Positions 16,096 to 25,729 are shown, numbered from the stretch's first letter. The stretch: 64,000 nt of DNA from Terriglobia bacterium (GCA_020073215.1 JAIQFO010000003.1:1-64000), one strand, 5' to 3'. Translations and numbers: made by a program. Notes: generated by a model not told the origin, from the letters alone.

Positions 16096-17289
16096 ATGAA
16101 AATTACCGATGTTCGCTGGACTGCGGCATTCATTCCTATCGAAAGCCCTTTGCGCTACGCTTTCGGCGCTCACCCTGGTTTTTCACGCATCATTATCGAG
16201 GTCCAAACCGACGAAGGGCTTGTCGGCCTGGGCGAATGCTATGGCGGGGCCAGCCGTGAAGGGCAACTGGCGGAGATGCGCCCGCTGCTGATCGGCGAAG
16301 ACCCGATGCAACTGGAGCGAATCCGGTGGAAGCTGGCCGCTCCAAGTTCGCTCAAACTGTTCGGCCACGTTCTTGGGTTTGCCGGACTGGAATTTGCGTG
16401 CCTCGATCTGCAGGGCCAGATTCTGGGCCAGCCGGTTTGCGAGATTATCGGCGGCAAATTCCGCGACGAAATTGATTTTTCCGCGTATCTCTTTTACCGC
16501 TACGCCAACGACGCCGGGAAGGGCGAGATTTCGAACCAGGATCAAATGGTGGCCTTTGCGAAAGAGGTCGTCAAGAAATATGGCTTCCGGACCCTGAAGT
16601 ACAAGAATGGCGTGATGCCGCCCGATGAGGAAATTGAAACTTTCATTGCCTTGCGCGAGTCGTTTCCGGGGCTGCGAATCCGGCTTGACCCGAACGCCGC
16701 GTGGTCGGTGACGACGGCGGTGCGGGTGGCGCGGCGGCTGCATGAATACGACGTCGAGTACCTGGAGGACCCGGTGTGGGGCATGAGGGCGATGGCGCGC
16801 GTCAATGCGAAAGTTCCATGGATTACGCTGGCGTCGAACATGTCGGTGTTTGCTTTCGAGGATCTGGTGCCCAACGCGGTCATGAATATTCTCGACGTGG
16901 TGCTGCTCGACCCTCATTGGTATGGGGGCATCGCACGGGCGCGTTTAGCGGGTCAGCTCTGTGAAGCCATGGGAGTCGATGTCGGCATGCACAGTGGAGC
17001 GGAATTCGGCATTTCGCAGGCTGCGATGTTGCACCTGGCGGCGTCATTGCCGAATCTGATCACGGCGCCTGACTCGCACTACCACCACCTCACCGATGAC
17101 GTGATTGCGGGAGGAAAGCTCAAGTTTGTGGAAGGGAAGATGCAGGTGCCGAAAGGGCCGGGTCTCGGGGTGAAACTCGATCGCGACAAGCTTTCCAAAT
17201 ATCACGAGCTTTCAAAAAAGCGCGCCATGGGATCGTGGATTGAAGATCCACAGCGCCCGGGGTCCATCACATACCAACCGAAGTGGTAA
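16096..17289 (+). CDS. Enolase-superfamily sugar-acid dehydratase (mandelate racemase/glucarate dehydratase-like)
   Basis: This 397-residue protein has the enolase-superfamily N-terminal capping domain and a C-terminal barrel. Visible active-site elements are the KYK pair (LKYKNGVMPP), a metal Asp in RLDPNAAWS, a metal Glu in VEYLEDPVWG, a third-ligand position near TLASNMSV, and the catalytic His in GMHSGAEFGIS. The pattern is closest to acid-sugar dehydratases of the glucarate/mandelate-racemase group, which remove water from aldonates to give 2-keto-3-deoxy acids. GAGGTTTCT precedes the ATG. Between a lactonase and SDR dehydrogenases, an aldonate dehydratase role fits; the sugar is not fixed by sequence. 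Confidence 0.85.
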   Translation: MKITDVRWTAAFIPIESPLRYAFGAHPGFSRIIIEVQTDEGLVGLGECYGGASREGQLAEMRPLLIGEDPMQLERIRWKLAAPSSLKLFGHVLGFAGLEFACLDLQGQILGQPVCEIIGGKFRDEIDFSAYLFYRYANDAGKGEISNQDQMVAFAKEVVKKYGFRTLKYKNGVMPPDEEIETFIALRESFPGLRIRLDPNAAWSVTTAVRVARRLHEYDVEYLEDPVWGMRAMARVNAKVPWITLASNMSVFAFEDLVPNAVMNILDVVLLDPHWYGGIARARLAGQLCEAMGVDVGMHSGAEFGISQAAMLHLAASLPNLITAPDSHYHHLTDDVIAGGKLKFVEGKMQVPKGPGLGVKLDRDKLSKYHELSKKRAMGSWIEDPQRPGSITYQPKW

Positions 17290-17309
17290 CGCTGAACTGG
17301 TGAAGCTCG

Positions 17310-20300
17310 ATGAGACTCCTGGTGGTCGGCAAAGCGTGGCTGTTGCTGGTGCTCGGGCTGACGGGCATCTCGAGCTTTGCGCAGGAGCGGACGATCTGGC
17401 GGATTGGCACTTTCGATCACGCCTCGGGAGAGTTTCGGGCGAAATCCGACGACTACAGTAACCCGAAACTTGATCCGGTGTATCGGGTTGGCAAAAGTAA
17501 AGACAACGAGGACTGGCAGAGATTTCAGCCGGGCCCGGCAAACGGGATGGCGGGTGGACGAGAGCATCCGTTCACCGTTGTGTTCGACTTGCACGATCCG
17601 GCGACTGGCGTCTTTCACCTGAAAATTGCCATCTTGTATGAGACGCCGCGGCTGTCGCACCTGAGAGTTGATCTCAACGGCCATTCCGGAATTTTCTATT
17701 TTCATCCCTTACTTGATTACAGCGCGGGCGACTGGGAAGGTACGTTTGTGCCGCAAACCTCGGTGGACAGCAAGAGCATCGACCTGCCCGCGGAGTGGCT
17801 TCGCCAGAGCGGCAACCGCCTCGTGCTCACCGCACTCGATGAGCCAGCGACGGTTGAAAACTCTCTGGGATCAATCGCTCTTGGCCACAGCGGGCTGGTT
17901 TACGACGCGCTTGAACTGACTCAGGATGCCGCGGCCACCTATGAGCGTGGCAGCATCACGACACAGACACGCCCGAGTATTTTTTATCGGAATTCGTCCT
18001 CTGGGCTCACCGAAGTGGTCGAAGTGGATGCGTCGTTTGCGTCAATGCCCGCGGAGTGGGTGGCGACACTCAAGATCGGCAACCGGGAATATCAGCGGCA
18101 GGTCAAAACACCTGAGGCATTCGGCGAAAGCCGGCTTGAGTTCGAGGTTCCGGAATGGCTAGGAACGCAGGCGGGGGCGCTGGTGGTTCGGACTCCCGGC
18201 GGCGTCCGCACATTTCCGGTGGAGCTGACTCCGGCTAAGAAGTGGACGATCTTCATCGTTCCGCAGGAGCATCTCGATATCGGCTTCACCGACTACGCCG
18301 CCAAGGTTGCTGAACTGCATTCGCAGGCACTGGATGGCGTGATCGATTTGATGCACGAGGTGCCGGAGTTTCGTTGGACTCTCGACGGCTACTGGGTTCT
18401 CGACCAATACCTGCAAGGCCGCTCGGCGGAGCGGGGCAGCGAACTGCTGCGCTTGATCAAGGACGGCAAGATTACAGTCCCGCCGCAGTTTGCCAACCAG
18501 CACACCGGTGTTGCGTCGCTGGAGGGACTGGCCCGGTCGCTCTACGACTCTCACTTCTTTGCCAAACAACATGATCTTCCATTGGGAGCGGCGCACATTA
18601 CGGATGTGCCTTCCTATTCGTGGTCGTATGCCTCAATCCTGCATGACGCGGGCGTAAATTACTTCGCGGCCGGGAGCAATTCGTGGCGCGCACCCGGGGT
18701 GCTGCAGGCTCGCTGGAACGAGAAGTCTCCTTTTTATTGGGAAGGGCCCGACGGCGGGCGCGTGCTGATGTGGTACTCGCGCGCGTATCTGCAGCTTGCG
18801 ACATTGTTTGGCACGCCACCCAGACTGGCGGCAGTGCGCGACTCTTTGCCGGTCTTTCTGCAGGCGTATTCCCGGCCGCGCTACAAGGCGAACGCCGCGA
18901 TTATTTTCGGCACGCAACTTGAGAACACGGTTTTCAGTAAGGAACAGGCTTATCTTCGCGGGGAATGGCAGAAGCAATACGCCTGGCCGCGGCTGGAGTA
19001 CTCAAATTTTGCTGAGGCGATGGGGCAAATCGAAAAGCAATTTGGAGCGGACATCCCCGTCTACCGCGGCGATCTCGGGCCCTACTGGGAAGACGGGTTT
19101 GGTTCCGATAGCAAGCATACGGCTGTGCACCGGCAGAACCAGCAGCGAATCCTGTCGGCGGAAAAACTGGCGACCATCCCCGCGCTCCTGAATCCCGAAC
19201 TTCGGCCGGATCACCGTTTGCTGGCGGAAGCGTGGAACAACATTCTGTTATTTGACGAGCACACGTGGACTTACGTGGGAGCCACCACGCAACCGGAGAA
19301 TGAGCAGACCGAGAAACAGCTTGCCCTGAAGGGCGCGCGCACGACCGAAGCCGAGCGCGAGATTACCGAATCCTTGCAACGCAGCTGGGCGCAATTCGAG
19401 TCGTTCCTTGGACCGAAGGATCCGTCGATTGTAGTCTTCAATGCGCTGAACTGGCGCCGCAGCGGGCAGGTTACGTTCGACCTGCAGGACGGTCTCGGTT
19501 TGTTTGACGCAACCACCGGCAAGCATGTGGGCTACGAAACTATGAGCGTTGGTAAGAGCACTCCTCTGCCAGGCTTTGGTGGAGGATACCGGCGGGTTCG
19601 TTTTGAAGCCAAGAATGTTCCGAGACTGGGCTACAAACTTTTTGCCTTGCGGCCCGTCGCGGGTAACAGCGAACGTGCGGACTCGTCAGAAACGGCGCTC
19701 GACGGAGCTACCTTTGAAAACTCGTACTACCGCATTACGGTCGATCCTGCCTCGGGCGCGGTCAGCAAGATTTGGGACAAAGAACTTAACCGTGAACTGG
19801 TGAATGCAGCGAGCGCATTTCGTTTCGGAGCGTACCTTTATGTAACCGGCGCCGACGATATGCCGAATAACAGTTTGTATCGGTATGGCGCCACGCTAAA
19901 ACCACCGGCATTGTCGATTGCTACAGCCAGCCACGGACGCCTGTTAGAAGCGAAACGGGTGGCGTTTGGGACGATCATTACGATGGAAGCTTCGGCTCCG
20001 AATACACCGGCGATTCGGATGGAGATTACGCTCTACAACGCGAAGAAGCAGATTGACTTTGTGTATCGGCTCTCCAAGGAAGCTACCATTAAGAAGGAAG
20101 CGGTTTACATCGCGTTTCCGATCGCCGCTAACCACGCCGAATTTGGTTATGACATGCAGAACGGCTGGGTGGACCCTGCGCGGGACGAACTGCCGGGTGG
20201 AAGCCATGAGTGGTACTGCGTGCAGCATTGGGCGGCGGTCCGCGACACTGGATTCATGGCCGCCGTGATTCCCCATGATGCGCCGCTGGTAAGTTTTGGC

Positions 20301-20867
20301 GATATCGTGAGAGGCAACTGGCCTGCGGAATTTCGTCCGTCGTCGCCCACCATTTTCTCGTGGGTGATGAACAACTATTGGGGCACCAACTTCGCGCCGC
20401 AACAGGGCGGCGACTTTGTCTTCCACTACAGTCTGGTGAGCGGACGCGCGCTCGATCCCGCTGCGCTTACCCGCTTGGGAGACGAGGCGATGACTCCACT
20501 CGAAGTCGATCAGGTTGGGGCGGCGATAGTGCCTGACAAAGTGCCGGGCAAATTGCCGAACGCTGAGGCGAGCCTGATCGAAGTCAGCAACCCGTCGGTT
20601 GCGGTCGCGACCTGGAAGTTGGCGGAAGACGGCGAAGGCAGCATCCTGCGCTTGCAGGAAACATCCGGAAAGCCGCAGGCGGTGGGGATTCGCAGCGCTT
20701 ATCTTAAGCTGGACCAGGTCTGGCGATGTTCGCTGCTCGAGGACAATTTGCAGGAAGTGAAGACGGACCGCCATGGTTTCCAGATTGAAGTAAAACCGTT
20801 CGAGATCGTAACCCTGCGATTGCGGACCAGCCCGGATTTCCCTGAGGGATCATCCGACCCACAATGA
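17310..20867 (+). CDS. GH38-type glycosidase with N-terminal PL4-like carbohydrate-binding module
   Basis: This 1185-residue exported protein has a signal peptide (LLLVLGLTGISSFAQ). Residues ~28-205 (IGTFDHASGEF..., WEGTFVPQTSVDSKSIDLP..., GLVYDALEL) resemble the galactose-binding-like module found in PL4 rhamnogalacturonan lyases. An Ig-like segment follows to ~305. Then comes a GH38 barrel with the zinc motif QEHLDIGF (H321, D323) and a C-terminal beta-rich region. It is larger and differently built from the GH38 protein at 8148-10931, so the two probably cut different linkages or ends. Its place in the sugar-acid operon implies that it releases the sugar fed into that pathway. Substrate unknown; alpha-mannose or 6-deoxy-L-mannose are the natural candidates. 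Confidence 0.8.
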   Translation: MRLLVVGKAWLLLVLGLTGISSFAQERTIWRIGTFDHASGEFRAKSDDYSNPKLDPVYRVGKSKDNEDWQRFQPGPANGMAGGREHPFTVVFDLHDPATGVFHLKIAILYETPRLSHLRVDLNGHSGIFYFHPLLDYSAGDWEGTFVPQTSVDSKSIDLPAEWLRQSGNRLVLTALDEPATVENSLGSIALGHSGLVYDALELTQDAAATYERGSITTQTRPSIFYRNSSSGLTEVVEVDASFASMPAEWVATLKIGNREYQRQVKTPEAFGESRLEFEVPEWLGTQAGALVVRTPGGVRTFPVELTPAKKWTIFIVPQEHLDIGFTDYAAKVAELHSQALDGVIDLMHEVPEFRWTLDGYWVLDQYLQGRSAERGSELLRLIKDGKITVPPQFANQHTGVASLEGLARSLYDSHFFAKQHDLPLGAAHITDVPSYSWSYASILHDAGVNYFAAGSNSWRAPGVLQARWNEKSPFYWEGPDGGRVLMWYSRAYLQLATLFGTPPRLAAVRDSLPVFLQAYSRPRYKANAAIIFGTQLENTVFSKEQAYLRGEWQKQYAWPRLEYSNFAEAMGQIEKQFGADIPVYRGDLGPYWEDGFGSDSKHTAVHRQNQQRILSAEKLATIPALLNPELRPDHRLLAEAWNNILLFDEHTWTYVGATTQPENEQTEKQLALKGARTTEAEREITESLQRSWAQFESFLGPKDPSIVVFNALNWRRSGQVTFDLQDGLGLFDATTGKHVGYETMSVGKSTPLPGFGGGYRRVRFEAKNVPRLGYKLFALRPVAGNSERADSSETALDGATFENSYYRITVDPASGAVSKIWDKELNRELVNAASAFRFGAYLYVTGADDMPNNSLYRYGATLKPPALSIATASHGRLLEAKRVAFGTIITMEASAPNTPAIRMEITLYNAKKQIDFVYRLSKEATIKKEAVYIAFPIAANHAEFGYDMQNGWVDPARDELPGGSHEWYCVQHWAAVRDTGFMAAVIPHDAPLVSFGDIVRGNWPAEFRPSSPTIFSWVMNNYWGTNFAPQQGGDFVFHYSLVSGRALDPAALTRLGDEAMTPLEVDQVGAAIVPDKVPGKLPNAEASLIEVSNPSVAVATWKLAEDGEGSILRLQETSGKPQAVGIRSAYLKLDQVWRCSLLEDNLQEVKTDRHGFQIEVKPFEIVTLRLRTSPDFPEGSSDPQ

Positions 20868-20877
20868 GGCGCTTCCT

Positions 20878-21693
20878 ATGAGCATTCACTTCAGGGACAA
20901 AGTGGTTGTCGTAACCGGCGGAGCGATGGGAATCGGAGAGGCGACGGCGCGTAAGTTTGTGGAACTGGGCGCTGCGGTTGCGATCCTGGACATCAATATC
21001 GAAGCGGGGAGGAAAGCGGCGCAGGCGCTCGGTGAGCGAGGGCGAGTCGAATTCTACCCTTGTAATGTCGGGTCGCCCGCGGAAGTAGGGCAAGCCGTCG
21101 CCTCGGTAATCCGCGCCTTCGGTGGCATCGATGTGCTCGTCAGCAATGCCGGGATTCAGCGCTACGGAGACGTCGTCGGAACCACGGAAGAGTTGTGGGA
21201 CGAAGTTATGGCGGTGAATCTGAAGGGGTGCTTTCATTGCGCCAAACATGTGGTCCCGAGCATGAAGAAGCGCGGCGGGGGCGCGATCGTCGTCGTTGGT
21301 TCGGTGCAGTGCTTCACGGCGGTCGGCAATTCAGCGGCTTACGTTACCGCCAAGCATGCGCTGCTTGGACTGGTGCGGGCTATGTCTCTTGATTACGCGG
21401 GGCAGAACATTCGCGTGAACTGTGTTTGCCCGGGGGCCATCGACACTCCGATGCTGCGGTGGGCCGCGAACCTCGACGCCAACCCGGAGAAAGTCCTGGC
21501 CACCTGTGATCGCATGCACGCCCTTGGGCGGATGGGAAGACCAGAGGAAGTTGCTTCCGCCATCGCGTTTCTCGCCAGCGATTGGGCTTCGTTCATCACC
21601 GGAGCGGCTCTGATGGTCGATGGGGGGATGCTGGTGCCGACGGGTGGCATGGGGTTTCAGGAGGGCGGTACGGGGGCGGCTACCAAGAGTTAG
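20878..21693 (+). CDS. SDR-family NAD(P)-dependent dehydrogenase (first of two)
   Basis: This 271-residue classical short-chain dehydrogenase has TGGAMGIG for the nucleotide, NAG (in VSNAGIQ), the catalytic Ser in VVGSVQCF, and YVTAK as the YxxxK pair. CPGAIDTPM and the C-terminal VDGGML are also typical. It starts 10 bases after the GH38 stop with GAGGCGC upstream. In the proposed non-phosphorylative route one SDR oxidises the free sugar and another oxidises the 2-keto-3-deoxy acid; which one this is cannot be told from sequence. Confidence 0.9.
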   Translation: MSIHFRDKVVVVTGGAMGIGEATARKFVELGAAVAILDINIEAGRKAAQALGERGRVEFYPCNVGSPAEVGQAVASVIRAFGGIDVLVSNAGIQRYGDVVGTTEELWDEVMAVNLKGCFHCAKHVVPSMKKRGGGAIVVVGSVQCFTAVGNSAAYVTAKHALLGLVRAMSLDYAGQNIRVNCVCPGAIDTPMLRWAANLDANPEKVLATCDRMHALGRMGRPEEVASAIAFLASDWASFITGAALMVDGGMLVPTGGMGFQEGGTGAATKS

Positions 21694-21703
21694 GAGAGCG
21701 CGA

Positions 21704-22462
21704 GTGCAACTGCAGGATAAAGTCGCAATCATTACTGGGGCGGGGGCTGGCATTGGCCGAGCTTGCTGCCTGCTGTTCGCCGCGGAGGGAGCGAAGGTGG
21801 TCGCGGTCGATCGGGATCCGGCCGCCCTAAGGTCAGTGGCCGAGGAGGTGCGGCGCACCGGCGCCAAGATCCTGGCGATCGAGGCTGACGTCTCTCGCGC
21901 CGAGGATGTCGAGCACGTTGTCGCCGTAACCTTGGAGAATTTTCCCGCGATCCATATTCTGTTCAACAACGCGGGCATCGTACCTCACGGCAAGATTCAT
22001 GAGACGACGGAGGAAGATTGGGACCACACGATGGCCGTCAACGTCAAGAGCATGTACCTCATGTCTCATGCGGTCGTCCCGATATTTCTTAAGTGCGGTG
22101 GAGGAGTGATTCTGAATACCTCGTCCGCGACCGCGCTGCGCAGCGTGGTGGATCGAGCCGCTTATAGCGCCTCGAAGGGGGCCGTGCTGGCGCTTACGAA
22201 AAGCATGGCAATGGACTACGTTCGGGATGGAATTCGGGCGAACTGTCTTTGTCCCGGAACCATCGACACGCCTTCGCTGCAACGACGATTGGCGGCATTT
22301 GCCGATCCCGAAGAAGCGAGAAAACAGTTTGTTGCGCGGCAGCCGATGGGACGCCTTGGCACCGCCGAAGAGGTCGCAAAGGCGGCGTTGTTCCTGGTTT
22401 CGGAGGACGCGAGATTTGTGACCGGGACTGCTTTTTCCATCGATGGAGGCTTCACGGTCTAA
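21704..22462 (+). CDS. SDR-family NAD(P)-dependent dehydrogenase (second of two)
   Basis: The GTG at 21704 is chosen because TAGGAG lies just upstream and it gives a standard 252-residue SDR that begins VQLQDKVAIITGAG. The key motifs are TGAGAGIG, NNAG, Ser in LNTSSATAL, and YSASK. The C-terminal SIDGGF is typical. It follows the first SDR by 10 bases and differs from it clearly in sequence, so the pair probably catalyses two separate steps and is not a recent duplication. 2-keto-3-deoxy-L-fuconate 4-dehydrogenases belong to this family. Confidence 0.9.
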   Translation: MQLQDKVAIITGAGAGIGRACCLLFAAEGAKVVAVDRDPAALRSVAEEVRRTGAKILAIEADVSRAEDVEHVVAVTLENFPAIHILFNNAGIVPHGKIHETTEEDWDHTMAVNVKSMYLMSHAVVPIFLKCGGGVILNTSSATALRSVVDRAAYSASKGAVLALTKSMAMDYVRDGIRANCLCPGTIDTPSLQRRLAAFADPEEARKQFVARQPMGRLGTAEEVAKAALFLVSEDARFVTGTAFSIDGGFTV

Positions 22463-22465
22463 CCC

Positions 22466-23668
22466 ATGAACGCGCTCCGTCCTGCTTCGACGAAAACGAA
22501 ATGGCGCAACCGGCCGGCATTTTGCCTAAACAACGGCGTCGTCGAACTGACCACGCTGACCGGAGGGGGACACATCGCCGATTTTCGTCTTCTCGATTCA
22601 ACCGGCAGCAGCGTGAATGCATTGTGGGAAGCTCCGTGGCCAACCATGGACCCGGACAAGTTTCGGAGCAGCGATGTTCGCAAGAACGTTCGGAAATACG
22701 GCCCGACCCCAGTGGGCAAGTTTCTCGCGGCCTTTACTGGGCACGCGGTTTGCGTGGACTACTTTGGGGGCCCCTCTGACGCGGAGGCGGCGCAGGGACT
22801 CGGATTGCATGGAGAGGCCGCGAACTCCCGCTGGAAGTTGGTGGAGAGTAAGCAGACCGGCGCGGAAGTCCGGCTTTCACTGGCGGTGCGCTTGCCTGTC
22901 GCGGGACTGCGATTCCGCCGCGACCTTGGTTTGCGCAGGAATGAATCGGTTGTCTATGTCGAGGAGCGTTTGAGCAATGAACGGGCACAGGATCATTTCT
23001 TCCACTGGACCGAGCACGTCACTCTCGGCTTGCCCCTGTTACACCCAGACGAAAGCATTATTGCTTTGTTCGGCACTCGCGCTGTGACTTGGCCCCACGG
23101 TTACGAAGGCGCAAGCCTGGTGGGAGATGATCAGGAGTTCACCTGGCCCGAGGCTCGGGCGATCGACGGCGGCAAGGTGAATCTCGCGCGTCCGTTTGCA
23201 CGAGACGGCAAAGGTTTTGTCGCCGCCGTGTTGCTCGATCCACAGCGCGACGTTGGATTTGTGGCGGCGCTGAACTGGCGACTTGGACTCTTGCTTGGTT
23301 ACTGTTTTCGACGTTCGGACTTTCCCTGGGTCGCGATCTGGGAGGAGAACATGGCTCGCACGGATCCGCCTTGGGAGGGAAAGACGCGCGCCCGCGGTCT
23401 GGAGTTTGGTTCGACTCCGATGCCGGTTGGAAAAGAAGAGACGTTTGCACGCGGGCCTCTGTTCGATACACCCACGTTCCGGAGAATTCCCGCAAAGGGG
23501 GAGCTGCGAGCCCCGTATGTCGCATTTCTCTCAAAAGTTGGTTCGGGATGGCGCTCGATCGGCGACATACAGGTGAGACGAGACAGCATCCTTGTGACTG
23601 AAGAACGAGGAGAGCAATTAGAGTTACAGGCCACCGGCCTCAAGAGATTGGGCTTGGGCGGGCAATAA
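22466..23668 (+). CDS. Aldose-1-epimerase-like (galactose-mutarotase fold) protein
   Basis: This 400-residue protein starts three bases after the SDR stop. It has the look of a mutarotase-fold beta-supersandwich: GGHIADFR near the N-terminus, a LGLHGEAAN segment with the His expected of the epimerase active site, FFHWTEHVTLG, and PWVAIWEEN, where the catalytic Glu would sit. It is longer than usual and diverges from standard GalM, so the activity (anomer conversion or another sugar-binding role) is inferred. In this operon, converting the anomer released by the glycosidases would make sense. Confidence 0.65.
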   Translation: MNALRPASTKTKWRNRPAFCLNNGVVELTTLTGGGHIADFRLLDSTGSSVNALWEAPWPTMDPDKFRSSDVRKNVRKYGPTPVGKFLAAFTGHAVCVDYFGGPSDAEAAQGLGLHGEAANSRWKLVESKQTGAEVRLSLAVRLPVAGLRFRRDLGLRRNESVVYVEERLSNERAQDHFFHWTEHVTLGLPLLHPDESIIALFGTRAVTWPHGYEGASLVGDDQEFTWPEARAIDGGKVNLARPFARDGKGFVAAVLLDPQRDVGFVAALNWRLGLLLGYCFRRSDFPWVAIWEENMARTDPPWEGKTRARGLEFGSTPMPVGKEETFARGPLFDTPTFRRIPAKGELRAPYVAFLSKVGSGWRSIGDIQVRRDSILVTEERGEQLELQATGLKRLGLGGQ

Positions 23669-23674
23669 ATTCCC

Positions 23675-23735
23675 GTAGAGACGCGGCCTGCCGCGTCTCC
23701 TGCCGCAGAGGGAGACGGGACAAGCCCCGTCTCCA
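23675..23735. repeat. Double REP-like palindrome (copies 2 and 3)
   Basis: Two adjacent hairpins lie between two genes. GAGACGCGGC (23678-23687) pairs with GCCGCGTCTC (23690-23699), and GGAGACGGG (23711-23719) pairs with CCCGTCTCC (23726-23734). The first, with its GTAG and GCCGCAG flanks, nearly repeats the element at 8106-8131. The hairpins could also slow transcription or protect the mRNA between the mutarotase-like and transporter genes. Confidence 0.7.
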
Positions 23736-23759
23736 CAGATGATAAGGACTGGAGAGAAC

Positions 23760-24779
23760 ATGGACCAAGCCGGTGCGGGGTTTCTGATTTTGTTGGTGGC
23801 AGGCGTGATGAATGCGAGTTTCACCTTGCCCATGAAGTTCACCCGCAACTGGAGCTGGGAAAACACATGGTTGGTTTGGACGTTGTTCGCGCTCGTGATC
23901 TTTCCGCCGCTGGCGGCTTTCGCCACCATTCCCCATCTTGGACAACTCTATGCGGAAGTCGCCACGGGCCTGGTGGTGACGGTCGGGATTTTCGGGGCGG
24001 GATGGGGGATCGCACAGGTTCTGTTCGGTCTGGCGGTGGACTCAATCGGAATCGCCCTGACGTTTTCGGTCGTGTTGGGCATTTCCGCAGCGGTGGGCAG
24101 CGTCATCCCGTTGGTTCGCTTGCACCCGGAAAAGCTCTTCAGCACCGGCGGCCTTATCACGTTTGCGGGCGTCGCGCTGGTCATCGTCGGAGTCGCAATT
24201 TGTGCTATCGCGGGGCGGCGCCGGGAAGCGGCCATGACGGCGGGTGACGGACGTCCGAAAGTCAATATGAGCCGAGGATTGGCCTTTGCCATCCTCTGCG
24301 GTTTCGGGGCTGCGCTGGTGAACTTCGGGCTCGCCTTCGGGGGCCCGCTGCTAGAGGGAGCCAGGAAGCACGGGGCGGCTGAACTCTGGGCGGGAAATGC
24401 GGTGTGGCTGCCGCTGATGCTGGCGGGCTCGATTCCAAATTTTGTGTACTGTATTTACCTTCTTCGCAAGAATAAAACGGCGGATCGTTACCGCCGCCCC
24501 GGCACCGGTTCGTATTGGTTTCTTGCCGCCATCATGGCTTTTTTCTGGTTCGCGAGTACGGCGCTGTACGGGATCGCAACCGGCAAACTCGGCAGTTGGG
24601 GAACGATTCTGGGCTGGCCTTTGTTCATGTCGCTGATTGTCATCACCGCGAGCGTTCTGGGGATTATTACCGGGGAATGGAAAGGCAGTGGCAAACAGCC
24701 TCTGCGCATCCAGGTGGGTGGGGTGGTTGTGCTGGTACTGGCGGTGTTCGTTCTGGCGACGGCCAGCCGCTGGGTTTAG
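23760..24779 (+). CDS. RhaT-family sugar/proton symporter
   Basis: The ATG at 23760 follows GGAGAGAAC; an upstream in-frame ATG at 23739 is less likely. The 339-residue protein has about ten membrane segments and the features of the L-rhamnose-proton symporter family: an N-terminal GVMNASFTLPMKF, NWSWENTWLVW, GWGIAQVLFGLAVDSIG, and the second-half repeat around FGLAFGGPLL. Known members import L-rhamnose or similar deoxy-sugars. It is not an ABC or PTS system, so the sugar enters unphosphorylated, which suits the non-phosphorylative enzymes upstream and the kinase downstream. Confidence 0.85.
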   Translation: MDQAGAGFLILLVAGVMNASFTLPMKFTRNWSWENTWLVWTLFALVIFPPLAAFATIPHLGQLYAEVATGLVVTVGIFGAGWGIAQVLFGLAVDSIGIALTFSVVLGISAAVGSVIPLVRLHPEKLFSTGGLITFAGVALVIVGVAICAIAGRRREAAMTAGDGRPKVNMSRGLAFAILCGFGAALVNFGLAFGGPLLEGARKHGAAELWAGNAVWLPLMLAGSIPNFVYCIYLLRKNKTADRYRRPGTGSYWFLAAIMAFFWFASTALYGIATGKLGSWGTILGWPLFMSLIVITASVLGIITGEWKGSGKQPLRIQVGGVVVLVLAVFVLATASRWV

Positions 24780-24787
24780 GAGGAAGT

Positions 24788-25729
24788 ATGAAAGCACTTG
24801 CCATCGATCTCGGCGGCACCCACGCCACGTGCGCGGTGTTGGAAGACTGCGCCATTCTCGCGGCGGAAGTGGTTAGCACCGACGGTACGCAAGGTCTGAG
24901 GCCAGTCCTGCCTCGGTTCGCACAGACTTTTCGAAAACTCTTGGAGAAGACCGGAGTCGCTACAAACGAATGTGGCGGGCTCGCCTTCAGTTTTTGCGGA
25001 CTGGCGGACACACGCATCGGCCGGATCGTTTCCACTAATCAGAAGTATGACGACGCGGTCGGGATCGATTTTGTGGGATGGTCGAAGCAGGAGTTTGCCC
25101 TTCCGTTGAGAATTGAAAATGACGCGCGCATGGCGCTGCTGGGAGAACGCTATGCCGGAGCGGCTCGCGGTTTTGAAGATGTGGTCATGACCACGCTGGG
25201 GACGGGCATCGGCGGAGCCGCCATGATTGGCGGGAAACTGGTTCGCGGGAAACACGCCCAGGCGGGCTGCCTGGGAGGGCACCTTCCCGTACTCTTCAAT
25301 GGTCGAACGTGCACCTGCGGGAATATCGGATGTCCTGAGGCCGAGGCGGCGGGCTGGTCGGTTCCGCTGGTGGCGCGCGACTGGCCCGGATACGCCGCGA
25401 GCGCCCTGGGGAAAGACGAACCGGTGAACTTCGAAAAACTTTTCCGCTACGCCGAGCAGGGCGACCCGGTGGCGACCGCGTTGCGCGATCGCTGCCTGAG
25501 GATTTGGGCCGCCAGCGCGACCGGATTGATTCACGCCTATGACCCGGAAATTGTGGTCTACGGAGGAGGTGTGATGAAGAGTGCGGATATCATCCTTCCG
25601 TTCGTGCAGGCCTATGTTGAGAAACATGCATGGACTCCGTGGGGCAAAGTAAAAGTAAGAGCGGCGGAACTTGGAAATAACGCCGGGCTGCTGGGGGCGA
25701 TTCCATTACTCTCGGAAACGATCGGATGA
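24788..25729 (+). CDS. ROK-family sugar kinase
   Basis: AGGAGGAAGT precedes the ATG at 24788, giving 313 residues. The ROK ATPase fold is clear: the phosphate loop MKALAIDLGGTHATCAV, RIENDARMALLGE with the catalytic Asp, TLGTGIGGAAM, and the ROK zinc signature in GGHLPVLFNGRTCTCGNIGCPEAEA. ROK kinases phosphorylate hexoses such as glucose, mannose, fructose or N-acetyl sugars. The stop overlaps the next start (ATGA), so it is coupled to the phosphomannose-isomerase-like gene. A kinase-isomerase pair suggests a branch that sends a hexose, possibly mannose, into glycolysis. Confidence 0.9.
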   Translation: MKALAIDLGGTHATCAVLEDCAILAAEVVSTDGTQGLRPVLPRFAQTFRKLLEKTGVATNECGGLAFSFCGLADTRIGRIVSTNQKYDDAVGIDFVGWSKQEFALPLRIENDARMALLGERYAGAARGFEDVVMTTLGTGIGGAAMIGGKLVRGKHAQAGCLGGHLPVLFNGRTCTCGNIGCPEAEAAGWSVPLVARDWPGYAASALGKDEPVNFEKLFRYAEQGDPVATALRDRCLRIWAASATGLIHAYDPEIVVYGGGVMKSADIILPFVQAYVEKHAWTPWGKVKVRAAELGNNAGLLGAIPLLSETIG

